Shown here piece by piece: positions 25,903 to 33,903 of a stretch of DNA of 64,000 bases. The notes below the pieces were generated by a model. It was given only the letters and a program-made list of their open reading frames with translations. It was not told where the DNA came from and ran no database searches. Numbering within the stretch: position 1 is the stretch's first letter; every line of letters starts with the position of its first letter. The translations under genes and the position numbers were made by a program. The stretch covers positions 1,178,001 to 1,242,000 of the forward strand of contig NZ_CP180208.1 of NCBI RefSeq assembly GCF_047553045.1, in the 5' to 3' direction. This DNA comes from Sphingomonas_L flavalba_A. Lineage in GTDB: Bacteria; Pseudomonadota; Alphaproteobacteria; Sphingomonadales; Sphingomonadaceae.

Positions 25903-26739
25903 TCAGGCCGGGGTGACGAGCGGAGAGCGGATGCGGTCGACGAAGCTGGCGAGCGCCGCGTTGTACGCGTCAGCATGGGTCAGGTTGCACAGATGGCCGG
26001 CGGCGGCGATGGTCATGCGGCGGGCGTTGGGCAGGCCGTAGGCGAGTGCATCGGCGACCAGACGGCGCCAGGGCGTGTCCTGTTCCCCGGTCAGCACCAG
26101 CGCCGGTGCGTAGATGGCGTCGAGCTCACCGGCGAGCGGCGTCAGCGGTGGCGGCGCGGCGGCGGCAAGGTCCCGCGCCTGATAGGCGGCGAGCAGCCTA
26201 TCGACGGTGCGGCGGGCGGCGGGATCGTCGACCCGCATCAGCGGATGTTTGCGCCACAGCGCCTTCATCCGGTCGATCCGCCCGCTGCGGACCAGCGCGG
26301 CATAGCTGGCGATCGGTATCCGGTCGTCGCCGCGCGGGCCGGGCAGGAAGCCGTCGAGCGGCGCGCCTTGCAGGACGACGCCGATCACCCGGTCGGGATG
26401 GGCCATGGCGAAATGCAGCGCGACCCGCCCGCCCTGCGACATGCCGACAATGACCGCGCGCGCCAGCCCCAGCCGGTCGAGGATGGCGAACAGGTCGCCA
26501 TCTTCATCGGCAAGGCCGGGTGGGGCGGTCGAGGCGCCGAAGCCGCGCCGGTCGACGGCGATGACCTGAAAGCGGGCGGCCAGCGCGCCGAGTTGGGCGT
26601 GCCAGACGCCGCGATCGAGCGACCAGCCGTGGAGCAGGACCAGCGGCAGGCCTTCGCCGGCGACCTCTATACGGACGGTGCCGTCCGCGACCGGGATGTC
26701 GTGGACCATCGTCGCACCGGCTGCGGGCAGGCTGGCCAT
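25903..26739 (-). CDS. Alpha/beta hydrolase
   Basis: 278 aa from the ATG at 26739. The alpha/beta-hydrolase fold is plain: oxyanion region LLHGW (35-39), nucleophile elbow VGMSQGG with Ser101, an acid in TGEQDTPW and the catalytic His in AAAGHLCNL. It resembles the enol-lactonase and ring-fission-product hydrolase branch (PcaD/MhpC-like), which would suit an aromatic or lactone pathway, but substrate cannot be read out. It sits 10 bp downstream of the VOC gene on the minus strand, sharing its promoter under operator B. It ends convergently with the MetE-like gene, 21 bp apart. Confidence 0.88.
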   Translation of the reverse strand: MASLPAAGATMVHDIPVADGTVRIEVAGEGLPLVLLHGWSLDRGVWHAQLGALAARFQVIAVDRRGFGASTAPPGLADEDGDLFAILDRLGLARAVIVGMSQGGRVALHFAMAHPDRVIGVVLQGAPLDGFLPGPRGDDRIPIASYAALVRSGRIDRMKALWRKHPLMRVDDPAARRTVDRLLAAYQARDLAAAAPPPLTPLAGELDAIYAPALVLTGEQDTPWRRLVADALAYGLPNARRMTIAAAGHLCNLTHADAYNAALASFVDRIRSPLVTPA

Positions 26740-26749
26740 GGCCGGGCGA

Positions 26750-27292
26750 TCAGGCGTGCTCTTCGTGGCGGAAATGATTGTTGGTTTCGTGATCCCCCGA
26801 TAGCCAGCGGCGCAATTCCTCATGCGCGACGGCGCGGCGCTTCGCGTTGATTTCATCCGCGTTCGGCGCGTCGAGGGTGAATTCGAGGATCATGCCGTTC
26901 GGATCGGTGATGTAGACCGAGCGGCAATAGCCATGTTCGAGGACATAGGTGTCCGGTTCCCGGTAGCCGGCGGCCTTGATCCGCTGTTCGATCTCCGCCT
27001 GCGTTTCGGCGTCGACACTGAGTGCGATGTGGCGGAAGGGGGAGGGGGCGAGATCGGGATCGAACAGCGCCTGATCTTCCGGCGTGGCGAATTGGAAGAA
27101 GGCAAGGGCACCACCATCGGCAAGGCCGAAGAAGCAATGGCAATAGACCCGTTCCGCGCCGAACAGCACGTCCTTCTCGCTCCACGTTGCGATCAGTGGC
27201 AGGCCGATCACCTCTTCGTAGAACTTGCGGGTCGCTTCCAGATCCTTGCTGACATAGGCGGTGTGGTGCAGCCGCGACGGCAATCTCGTCAT
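26750..27292 (-). CDS. VOC family protein (glyoxalase/extradiol dioxygenase-like)
   Basis: 180 aa. Paired beta-alpha-beta-beta-beta modules of the vicinal-oxygen-chelate superfamily: HHTAYVSKDLEATRKFYEEV at the start and FRHIALSVDAETQAEIEQRI later, with DPNGMILEFTLD as the closing motif. Candidate metal ligands are His9 or His10, a histidine in FRHIAL and a Glu in ILEF. Extradiol dioxygenases, glyoxalases and fosfomycin-resistance enzymes share this fold, so the reaction is uncertain. GAGGAGAGG lies upstream of the ATG. Operator B is about 85 bp upstream. Confidence 0.87.
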   Translation of the reverse strand: MTRLPSRLHHTAYVSKDLEATRKFYEEVIGLPLIATWSEKDVLFGAERVYCHCFFGLADGGALAFFQFATPEDQALFDPDLAPSPFRHIALSVDAETQAEIEQRIKAAGYREPDTYVLEHGYCRSVYITDPNGMILEFTLDAPNADEINAKRRAVAHEELRRWLSGDHETNNHFRHEEHA

Positions 27293-27375
27293 GGTCGGTT
27301 CCTCTCCTCAACGGGTTGAGCGTCGCGCGCGCCCGGCCCCGCTGGAAGGCTAGCACAGGCGACGAAAGCCATCAA

Positions 27376-27407
27376 TTCGTTTTGCGAAGTAAAGTTCGCA
27401 TATCGAA
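27376..27407 (-). promoter_or_regulatory. IclR-type operator B, upstream of the VOC-hydrolase pair
   Basis: Two 13-bp palindromes, TTCGTTTTGCGAA (27376-27388) and TTCGCATATCGAA (27395-27407), separated by 6 bp. On the minus strand the spacer reads CTTTAC, giving a TTTACT box at the same place as TTGACT in sites A and D. The VOC start codon is about 84 bp downstream. The site lies in the 117 bp between the VOC gene and the end of the citrate-synthase-like gene. Confidence 0.65.
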
Positions 27408-27409
27408 AA

Positions 27410-28210
27410 TCAATGGGTTTCGGGATCGGAACTGGCGCCGTCCGCGCCGGGACCGTCATAGGCGATCGCCGCCGCCGCGTGCCCGGACAGGATGAATCCG
27501 ATCGGCCGTTCGCTTTCCTCCTGCAGATGGCCGATCAGGCTGGCGGTGCGGGCGAGCAGGGCGATGCCCTTCAGCGCCCGCAACGGGAAGCCGACGTCGA
27601 GCATCACCGCCGGGATCGCGCCGTTGACGTTGATCGGCAGGTCGCGGCCGATGGTGGCGGGGAGGGCGGCCTTCACCGCGCGCAGGGCGGCGATGTGCGG
27701 CCCCTCCGTGCCGCGTTCCGCCGCCAGCCGCAGCAGCAGGTTGGCGCGCGGATCGCCCTCGTTGTGGAGCGGGTGGCCGAAACCGGGCACCGCCTTGCCC
27801 GCCGCGCGCAGGGCGCGCACCGCATCTTCCGGCGTCCGGTCGTTCGCGACGATGTCGGCGAGGAAGGCGCCGGCCACCTCCGCGCTGCCGAGGACGACCG
27901 AGCCGCAGCCGAGCAGCCCGGCGGCGACCGCGCCCTGAAAGGCCTCCGGCGCAGCGGCGTAGGTCATCCGCGCGGCGACGACGCTGGGCACCAGGCCATG
28001 TTCGGCAAGGGCGGTGAGCACGGCGTTGGCGAAGAACAGCTGGTCGGCATTCGGCTCCACGCCGGTGACGAGCAGCCAGAAATAGCTGGTGAAGTCGGTC
28101 TGGCCGATCACCTCTCCGCACAAATCCTTGCCGCGCACGGTGATCGCAGCCGGGGTCGAGGTGGAAATCGCGCTGTACGGTTGGTCCTGCTTGCCTATTC
28201 TCATCGCCAT
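27410..28210 (-). CDS. Citrate-synthase-fold protein (citryl-CoA lyase-like) with altered active site
   Basis: 266 aa, much shorter than citrate synthase (about 430) and similar in size to stand-alone citryl-CoA-lyase-like proteins. It has the typical GFGHP-LHNEGDPR block with His146. The position of the first catalytic His of citrate synthase (family GAHN or GPLHGGA) reads GCGSVVLGSAEV here. The catalytic Asp (family NVD, as in LNVDG of ATP-citrate lyase) reads INVNG with Asn196. It probably forms or splits a carbon bond next to a CoA thioester in concert with the divergent CoA-transferase, but not as a classical citrate synthase. Confidence 0.82.
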   Translation of the reverse strand: MAMRIGKQDQPYSAISTSTPAAITVRGKDLCGEVIGQTDFTSYFWLLVTGVEPNADQLFFANAVLTALAEHGLVPSVVAARMTYAAAPEAFQGAVAAGLLGCGSVVLGSAEVAGAFLADIVANDRTPEDAVRALRAAGKAVPGFGHPLHNEGDPRANLLLRLAAERGTEGPHIAALRAVKAALPATIGRDLPINVNGAIPAVMLDVGFPLRALKGIALLARTASLIGHLQEESERPIGFILSGHAAAAIAYDGPGADGASSDPETH

Positions 28211-28311
28211 CTCACTGGTCTGTGCCCGGCCCCGCTGGCCGTGCCCGGCGGCGGAAACGGCCGGCCGGGCGGGGTGGCGAGGCTATCGGCGGACATGCCG
28301 ACTCACAACCT

Positions 28312-28343
28312 TTCGCATTTCGAAGTTGTTTTCGCTATACGAA
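28312..28343. promoter_or_regulatory. IclR-type operator C between divergent citrate-synthase-like and CoA-transferase genes
   Basis: TTCGCATTTCGAA (28312-28324), a 6-bp spacer GTTGTT, and TTCGCTATACGAA (28331-28343). The site is 102 bp from the citrate-synthase-like start on the minus strand and 74 bp from the CoA-transferase start on the plus strand, so one site could control both directions. It matches sites A, B and D in spacing. Confidence 0.65.
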
Positions 28344-28416
28344 TTTTCTTATATGCAGGCGGTCCGGTCGTGCGGCGCTGCCCGTGACCGGGGCGATTCG
28401 TTTGGGAGGGTGGTTG

Positions 28417-29565
28417 ATGGCGAAGGTTCTAGGCGATGTCCGTGTCCTGGAAATGGGTACGTTCATCACCGGCCCGGCCGCCGGGATGCTGCTCGCCGAC
28501 CTGGGCGCCGACGTCGTCAAGGTGGAGAACAGCGACGGCGGTGACCCGTTTCGCGCGTTCAAGGGCGGGTTCTACAGCCCGCATTTCCAGACCTACAACC
28601 GCAACAAGAAAAGCATCACGCTGAACACCAAGGCGCCGGAGGACCTGGCCGCGCTCGACGCTCTGGTCGCCGATGCGGACGTGTTCATCCAGAATTTCCG
28701 GCCCGGCGTTGCCGCCCGGCTGGGCGTCGACGCGGCGCGGCTGCAGGCGATCAACCCACGGCTGATCTATTGCGCGATTTCCGGGTTCGGCGCGACCGGG
28801 CCTGACCGCAAGCGCCCGGCGTTCGACACGGTGGCGCAGGCGGCGAGCGGTTTCCTGCGTTTGCTGCTCAATCCGGCCCAGCCCCGTGTCGTCGGCCCGG
28901 CGATCGCCGATTCCGTCACCGGATTCTACGCCGCCTACGGCATATTGGGGGCGCTGCACGAGCGCGCGACGACCGGGCGGGGCCGGGTGGTCGAGGTGTC
29001 GATGCTGGAGGCGATGTGCCATTTCAACCTTGACGATTTCACCCATTATTTCTCCGCCGGCGAAGTGATGGGGCCGTACAGCCGGCCGAACGTATCGCAA
29101 TCCTACGTCTTCCAGTGCGCCGACGGCGGCTGGATCGCGCTGCACATGTCGTCCCCCGCCAAATTCTGGGAGGCGCTGGCCGAGGCTGTCGGGCGACCGG
29201 ACATGCTGGCGTTGCCGGCATTCGCCGACCGCAATGCGCGCATCGCCAATTACGAGGGTGTCGTCGCCTTTCTCGCGCCGATCTTTCGCACCCGCGACCG
29301 GGAAAGCTGGCGCCGGCTGCTGCTGGAAAAGGAAGTGCCGTCGTCGCCGGTCTATGCGTCGGACGAGGTGCTGGAGACCGAGCAGGCGCGGGCGCTGGCG
29401 TTGGAGGTATCGGCCAGCCACCCCGAGACCGGGCTGTTCCGCACAATCCGTTCGCCGGTCAGTTTCGACGGCGAGCGGGCGGACACGGTGGTGCCGCCGC
29501 CGGTGCTGGGCGCGGACAACCCGGCGGTGCTGGGCCGCCCGGCCTGGACGCCGCCCGGCAAATAG
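28417..29565 (+). CDS. CaiB/BaiF family CoA-transferase
   Basis: 382 aa from the ATG at 28417 behind GGGAGGG; the longer upstream frame would run through operator C and is rejected. Class III CoA-transferases move CoA between carboxylic acids through a mixed anhydride on an aspartate. Here the site is Asp137 in RPAFDTVAQAASG, after LEMGTFITGPAAGMLLADLGA and NFRPGVAARLGVD. It would activate a carboxylate substrate for the divergent citrate-synthase-like protein. The acid cannot be deduced from the sequence. Confidence 0.9.
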   Translation: MAKVLGDVRVLEMGTFITGPAAGMLLADLGADVVKVENSDGGDPFRAFKGGFYSPHFQTYNRNKKSITLNTKAPEDLAALDALVADADVFIQNFRPGVAARLGVDAARLQAINPRLIYCAISGFGATGPDRKRPAFDTVAQAASGFLRLLLNPAQPRVVGPAIADSVTGFYAAYGILGALHERATTGRGRVVEVSMLEAMCHFNLDDFTHYFSAGEVMGPYSRPNVSQSYVFQCADGGWIALHMSSPAKFWEALAEAVGRPDMLALPAFADRNARIANYEGVVAFLAPIFRTRDRESWRRLLLEKEVPSSPVYASDEVLETEQARALALEVSASHPETGLFRTIRSPVSFDGERADTVVPPPVLGADNPAVLGRPAWTPPGK

Positions 29566-29626
29566 CGCGGCTGGCGCGCGGGGCCGCGCCTGTCTATAGC
29601 CGCCGGAACGACGAAGGGGCGGCAGG

Positions 29627-30436
29627 ATGGCTGAGACGCCGAAGGTGCGACAGGACCCGGAATATCTCTCGACGCTGGCGCGCGGCCTGTCGGTGCTGCG
29701 CGCGTTCAACCAGAGCCGGCCGGAAATGCAACTGAGCGAGGTGGCGACGGCGACCGGGCTGAACCCGGCGGTGGCGCGGCGATGCCTGAACACGCTGGTC
29801 CAGCTCGGCTATGTCGCGCAACACGGTCGGCGCTTTCTGCTGCGCCCGGAGGTGCTGGTGTTCGGCTCCGCCTTCCTCGCGTCGATGAACGTCGAGGGGG
29901 TGGCCGGGCCGCACCTGCAGGCGCTGCGCGACGAGACCGGCGACAGTTCGTCGATGGCGGTGCTGTCAGGCGAGGACATTTTGTACATCGCCCATGTTTC
30001 CACCAACCGCCGCATTCGCATCGGCGCCAGCGTCGGCACCCGTTTTCCCGCCTATGCCACCTCGCTGGGCAAGGTGCTGCTCGCTTATCAGGGCGACGCG
30101 GCGATCGACGCCTATCTGGACTCGGTGGTGCTGAACCGGTTCACCGAACATACGGTGACCGACAAGGCGGTGCTGCGCGAAAGCCTGCACGCGACGCGGG
30201 TCGACGGCTATGCCTCCGCCCAGGACGAGCTGGATTACGGCGTCGTGTCCGTGGCGGTGCCGGTGTTCGACAAGGACCGGCAAATCGCCGCCGCGATCAA
30301 CTGTTCGACATCGACCACCCGGATCGCGCGTGACGAACTCGTCTCCAGTCGGCTGCCGCTGCTCCAGCGCGCCGCCGTCGAGATGGAGAGCGCGTTGCAG
30401 CGCTGGCCGTTCCTGTCGCACGCGCTGCGGCCGTAA
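29627..30436 (+). CDS. IclR family transcriptional regulator (PcaR/PcaU-like)
   Basis: 269 aa. An N-terminal winged helix-turn-helix (about residues 16-80, with LSEVATATGLNPAVARRCLN) is followed by the IclR effector domain, including IGASVGTRFPAYATSLGKVL and DYGVVSVAVPVFDKD. The HTH flavour, RGLSVLRAF and RRCLNTLVQLGYV, is that of the PcaR/PcaU/PobR group, which commonly controls aromatic acid catabolism. It lies centrally among four matching palindromic sites and is the best candidate to bind them. GGGGCGGCAGG precedes the ATG. A hairpin follows its stop. Confidence 0.92.
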   Translation: MAETPKVRQDPEYLSTLARGLSVLRAFNQSRPEMQLSEVATATGLNPAVARRCLNTLVQLGYVAQHGRRFLLRPEVLVFGSAFLASMNVEGVAGPHLQALRDETGDSSSMAVLSGEDILYIAHVSTNRRIRIGASVGTRFPAYATSLGKVLLAYQGDAAIDAYLDSVVLNRFTEHTVTDKAVLRESLHATRVDGYASAQDELDYGVVSVAVPVFDKDRQIAAAINCSTSTTRIARDELVSSRLPLLQRAAVEMESALQRWPFLSHALRP

Positions 30437-30470
30437 CGCCCCTTTTCTGACCGTAAGAAAACCGCGCTGC

Positions 30471-30495
30471 CGCGCCGGATATTGTTTCCGGCGCG
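30471..30495 (+). terminator. Hairpin terminator candidate after the iclR-type gene
   Basis: A 9-bp perfect stem (CGCGCCGGA at 30471-30479, TCCGGCGCG at 30487-30495) around a 7-base loop, 35 bp after the regulator's stop and 27 bp before operator D. It lacks a strong T-run, so intrinsic termination may be partial. It would insulate the regulator from the TonB operon. Confidence 0.55.
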
Positions 30496-30521
30496 CAACA
30501 GTCGCGCCGCTTTATGTGAAT

Positions 30522-30553
30522 TTCGCAATGCGAACTTGACTTCGATAATCGAA
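30522..30553 (+). promoter_or_regulatory. IclR-type operator D, upstream of the TonB receptor operon
   Basis: The most perfect copy: TTCGCAATGCGAA (30522-30534), spacer CTTGAC, and TTCGATAATCGAA (30541-30553), each palindrome symmetric through the inner bases. TTGACT bridges the spacer and right palindrome and may be the -35 box, so a bound regulator would cover the promoter. The receptor gene starts 97 bp downstream. Confidence 0.68.
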
Positions 30554-30649
30554 ATTCGTACCCCGATCGATGATCGGAGAGGTGCCCGCCGGCCGGCAAA
30601 ACGACCGGTGCCGGGTGCCGATCCGAGCCAACAAAAGCGGGGAATGGGG

Positions 30650-32848
30650 ATGAGGAAGCTTCGGTCTGCGCGTGTCCTGCTGCTGGCGGGCGTAATGGGA
30701 ATTGCCGGTATCGCCGCGAGCGGGGCCGAAGCGCAGTCGGCGGCTTCCGCCGGTGGCGATGCGGCGGCTTCCACCGGTGACGGAGACATCGTCGTTACCG
30801 CGCTGCGCCGTTCCGAATCCTTGCAGGATGTGCCGGCGGCGATTGCCGCCTATACGTCGGAGACGATCGCGGCGGCGGGCATCGAGCGGCCGAGCGACTT
30901 CATCAACCTGACGTCGAACGTCAACCTGGTCGAGACCCAGAACGCCGGCAACGCCTTCATCATCATCAGGGGCATCACCCAGGCGCGCAATTCCGAGCCG
31001 TCGGTCGCGGTCGTCGTCGACGGGGTGCAGCAGGTCAACCCGGCCCAGTTCAACCAGGAACTGTTCGACATCGAGCAGATCGAGGTGCTGAAGGGGCCGC
31101 AGGGCGCGATTTACGGCCGTAATGCCATTGGCGGCGCGATCGTCATCCGCACCAAACAGCCGACCGACACGTTCGAGGGGCAGGCGCGCGCCGGCATCGA
31201 CAACGGTTTCGGCTACTGGTTGCGCGGCGGAGTCAGCGGGCCGCTGTCCGACACCGTGCGCTTCCGCCTTGCCGGGTCGTGGTATGACACCAACGGTTTC
31301 ATCCGGAACGCCTATCTGAACGAAGACGCGGACCCGGTGAAGGACCTGGGCCTGCGCGGCACGCTGCTGTGGAACCCGACGCCGGAATTCACCGCCGACC
31401 TGCGCGGATCGATCAGCCGGCTGCGGACTCAGGCGCTGTATTTCAACATCGTGTCGGACGTGAACGACACCAGCCTGCCGGTCAGGGTCAACAACCGCGG
31501 GCAGAACGACCGCGACATCAACAACCTGTCGCTGCGCCTGACCTATGACACCGGCGCCGGGGTGATCAGTTCCGTCACCTCCTACGACACGCTGAAGGAG
31601 ATACTGACCGGCGACGCTTTCGACTTCCTGCCGATCCAGGAGTCGTTGTTCTACCAGATATTCGGCTTCGACCTGAACCAGAGCCAGTATCTGAACGTCA
31701 AGGCGTTCAGCCAGGAGATCCGCTTCACCTCTCCGGCGGAGAACAGGTTCGGCTATATTGTCGGCGCCTATTTCATCGATACCAACCGGTTCATTTCGAC
31801 CGGCAACATGATCGATACCGGCAACGACGCTTTTCCCGTCTATCGCGAGCCGAGCACAAACCCACTGAACCCGCAGTTCAGTTTCCTGTCGGACAAGCAG
31901 GATAATTTCGCCTGGGCGGTGTTCGCCAACCTGTCCTATGATTTTTCGGACCAGTTCCGCGCCGATTTCGGCATCCGCTATGACCGCGACCGCCGCCGCA
32001 ACACGACGCTGACGCCGGCGCAGTTCATGAACGGCCCCGGCCTACCCGACGGCACCACCGGCGAAATCCGCAAGGCGACGTTTGACGACTGGCAGCCGAA
32101 GTTGACGCTGACCTGGAAGCCGACCAACATGCTGACCGTTTATGGCGGTTACAGCCGGGGTTTCCGCAGCGGCGGTTTCAACCAGACCGGGGTCGGCGGC
32201 GTCGCGGCGACAAACGGCATCGTCGGCGTCGAGGATATTTTCCAGGCGGAGACGGCCGACACCTTCGAGATCGGCACGCGCGCCCAGTTGCTCGACCGGC
32301 GACTGACGCTGAGCGCCAATGCCTATACGACGGAATCCAAGAACTCGTATTTCTTCGTCTTCCTCGCCGCCAACTCGACCCAGAATCTGGGCAACGTCCC
32401 ACGCACCCGGATCAAGGGTTTTGAGCTGGAGGCGACCGCGCGGCCGGCGCCCGGTTTCGACCTGAACGTCGGCTTTGGCTATACCGCCAGCGATATCAGG
32501 GCCTTCCCCGATCCGGCGGCAATCGGCAACGAGGCGCCGCTGATCTCGCGCTACACCTTCAACACCGGCGCGCAGTACCGTACCGCGGTGAGCGACGATG
32601 TGACGCTGACCGCGCGGGTCGATTACCGCCGGACCGGCAAGACCTGGTGGGATGTCGAGAATTCGACGGTTCGCAAGCCGGTCGACCTGGTCGATGCGCG
32701 GGTGAGCGTCGATTTCGGCGGCTTCACCGTCGCCGGTTTCGCCAGCAATCTGTTCAATGAGACATATAACGCCGAGTTCTCGCCCGGCGGGTTCGTGTTC
32801 AAGGCCCGGCCGCGCCGTTACGGCGCCGAGCTTGGTTTCAGGTTCTGA
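30650..32848 (+). CDS. TonB-dependent outer-membrane receptor (catabolic cluster)
   Basis: 732 aa from the ATG at 30650, chosen because GGGG lies 7 bases upstream; an ATG at 30644 abuts that site. A signal peptide (VLLLAGVMGIAGIAASGAEAQ) is followed by the plug (DIVVTALRRSESLQDVPAAI, then LKGPQGAIYGRNAIGGAI) and a beta-barrel ending in the outer-membrane signature Phe (YGAELGFRF). It imports a specific compound using TonB energy. Operator D and the adjacent catabolic genes indicate that the substrate is the compound degraded by this cluster. wrbA and an NTF2-like gene follow in the same operon. Confidence 0.92.
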   Translation: MRKLRSARVLLLAGVMGIAGIAASGAEAQSAASAGGDAAASTGDGDIVVTALRRSESLQDVPAAIAAYTSETIAAAGIERPSDFINLTSNVNLVETQNAGNAFIIIRGITQARNSEPSVAVVVDGVQQVNPAQFNQELFDIEQIEVLKGPQGAIYGRNAIGGAIVIRTKQPTDTFEGQARAGIDNGFGYWLRGGVSGPLSDTVRFRLAGSWYDTNGFIRNAYLNEDADPVKDLGLRGTLLWNPTPEFTADLRGSISRLRTQALYFNIVSDVNDTSLPVRVNNRGQNDRDINNLSLRLTYDTGAGVISSVTSYDTLKEILTGDAFDFLPIQESLFYQIFGFDLNQSQYLNVKAFSQEIRFTSPAENRFGYIVGAYFIDTNRFISTGNMIDTGNDAFPVYREPSTNPLNPQFSFLSDKQDNFAWAVFANLSYDFSDQFRADFGIRYDRDRRRNTTLTPAQFMNGPGLPDGTTGEIRKATFDDWQPKLTLTWKPTNMLTVYGGYSRGFRSGGFNQTGVGGVAATNGIVGVEDIFQAETADTFEIGTRAQLLDRRLTLSANAYTTESKNSYFFVFLAANSTQNLGNVPRTRIKGFELEATARPAPGFDLNVGFGYTASDIRAFPDPAAIGNEAPLISRYTFNTGAQYRTAVSDDVTLTARVDYRRTGKTWWDVENSTVRKPVDLVDARVSVDFGGFTVAGFASNLFNETYNAEFSPGGFVFKARPRRYGAELGFRF

Positions 32849-32865
32849 TCGTTCGGGAGCAGGCA

Positions 32866-33477
32866 ATGCCGCGGATTCTGGTTCTGTATTATTCAAGCTA
32901 CGGCCATGTCGAGACGATGGCGCAGGCGGTGGCGGAAGGTGCCGCCGCGGCCGGTGCCGAGGTGGCGGTGAAGCGGGTGCCTGAACTGATGCCGGAAGCG
33001 GTGGCGCGCAGCGCCGGCGTGTTGCTGGATCAGGCCGCGCCGATCGCCGACCCGCAGGAACTGGGCGATTACGACGCGATCATCGTCGGGTCGCCGACCC
33101 GGTTCGGGAACATGGCCGCGCAGATGCGCAACTTCCTCGACCAGACCGGTCCGCTGTGGGCGAAGGGCGCGCTGGTCGGCAAGGTCGGCAGTGCCTTCAC
33201 CTCCACCGCCAGCCAGCATGGCGGGCAGGAGATGACAATTACGTCGATCCACACCACCCTGCTGCACCACGGCATGATCATCGTCGGCCTGCCGTACAGC
33301 TTTGCCGGCAACACGATCATGACCGAGATCAGTGGCGGCACACCGTATGGCGCCAGCACCATCGCCGGCCCGGACGGCAGCCGCCAGCCGAGCGGCAATG
33401 AACTGGACGGCGCGCGTTTTCAGGGGCGGCATGTCGCCGAGATTGCCGCGCGGATGAAAAAGGGAGGGCAGAACTGA
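32866..33477 (+). CDS. wrbA: NAD(P)H:quinone oxidoreductase, WrbA type
   Basis: 203 aa flavodoxin-fold quinone reductase. The FMN phosphate loop VLYYSSYGHVETMAQAV (residues 6-22) and the second loop GSPTRFGNMAAQMRNFLDQTGPLW are characteristic, as are FTSTASQHGGQEMT and PYGASTIAGPDGSRQPS. It reduces quinones by two electrons and so prevents semiquinone formation, a sensible companion when aromatic or quinone intermediates are handled. It starts 17 bp after the TonB receptor and overlaps the next gene by one base (TGATG). Confidence 0.93.
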   Translation: MPRILVLYYSSYGHVETMAQAVAEGAAAAGAEVAVKRVPELMPEAVARSAGVLLDQAAPIADPQELGDYDAIIVGSPTRFGNMAAQMRNFLDQTGPLWAKGALVGKVGSAFTSTASQHGGQEMTITSIHTTLLHHGMIIVGLPYSFAGNTIMTEISGGTPYGASTIAGPDGSRQPSGNELDGARFQGRHVAEIAARMKKGGQN

Positions 33478-33872
33478 TGACCCATGCAGTGACCGAAGCG
33501 GCGTTTGCCGCCTGGCTCGACGGCTACAAGGCGGCATGGGAAGGGCGCGACCCGGAGGCCGCCGCCGCGCTGTTCACGCCGGACGCCCGCTATCACGAAA
33601 CGCCCTACGACCCGCCGCTGGAAGGGCAGGCGGGGGTTCGCGCCTATTGGGAAAAGGTGACGGCCGGGCAGGCGGGCGTCGTCTTCACCTATGACGGCGT
33701 GACCTGCACGGGCGACACCGGCCTGTGCCACTGGCACGCCGCGTTCAAGGGCGTTCCGGGCGGCGAAGCGATCGACCTGGACGGCATGTTCCGTTGCCGT
33801 TTTGCCGCTGACGGCCGTGTCGATCGGCTGGAGGAGTGGTGGCACATACAGGTGGTGCCGTCGGCGGCCTGA
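33477..33872 (+). CDS. NTF2-like/SnoaL-type protein
   Basis: 131 aa with the NTF2 cone fold signature: AFAAWLDGYKAAWEGRDPEAAAALFTPDARYHETPY at the start and GMFRCRFAADGRVDRLEEWWH near the end. Such proteins act as isomerases, dehydratases or binding proteins for small hydrophobic molecules; no catalytic pair can be named with certainty. It is translationally coupled to wrbA and ends the TonB receptor operon. It converges on the Lrp-type gene. Confidence 0.82.
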   Translation: MTHAVTEAAFAAWLDGYKAAWEGRDPEAAAALFTPDARYHETPYDPPLEGQAGVRAYWEKVTAGQAGVVFTYDGVTCTGDTGLCHWHAAFKGVPGGEAIDLDGMFRCRFAADGRVDRLEEWWHIQVVPSAA

Positions 33873-33903
33873 CGGCGCCGATGCCGATGAAACGGAACGT
33901 CGC

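Noticed and set aside
28429..29793. 454-aa minus-strand frame opposite the CoA-transferase
   Set aside because: No conserved motif, and it overlaps the CoA-transferase and the start of the IclR gene, both of which are complete.
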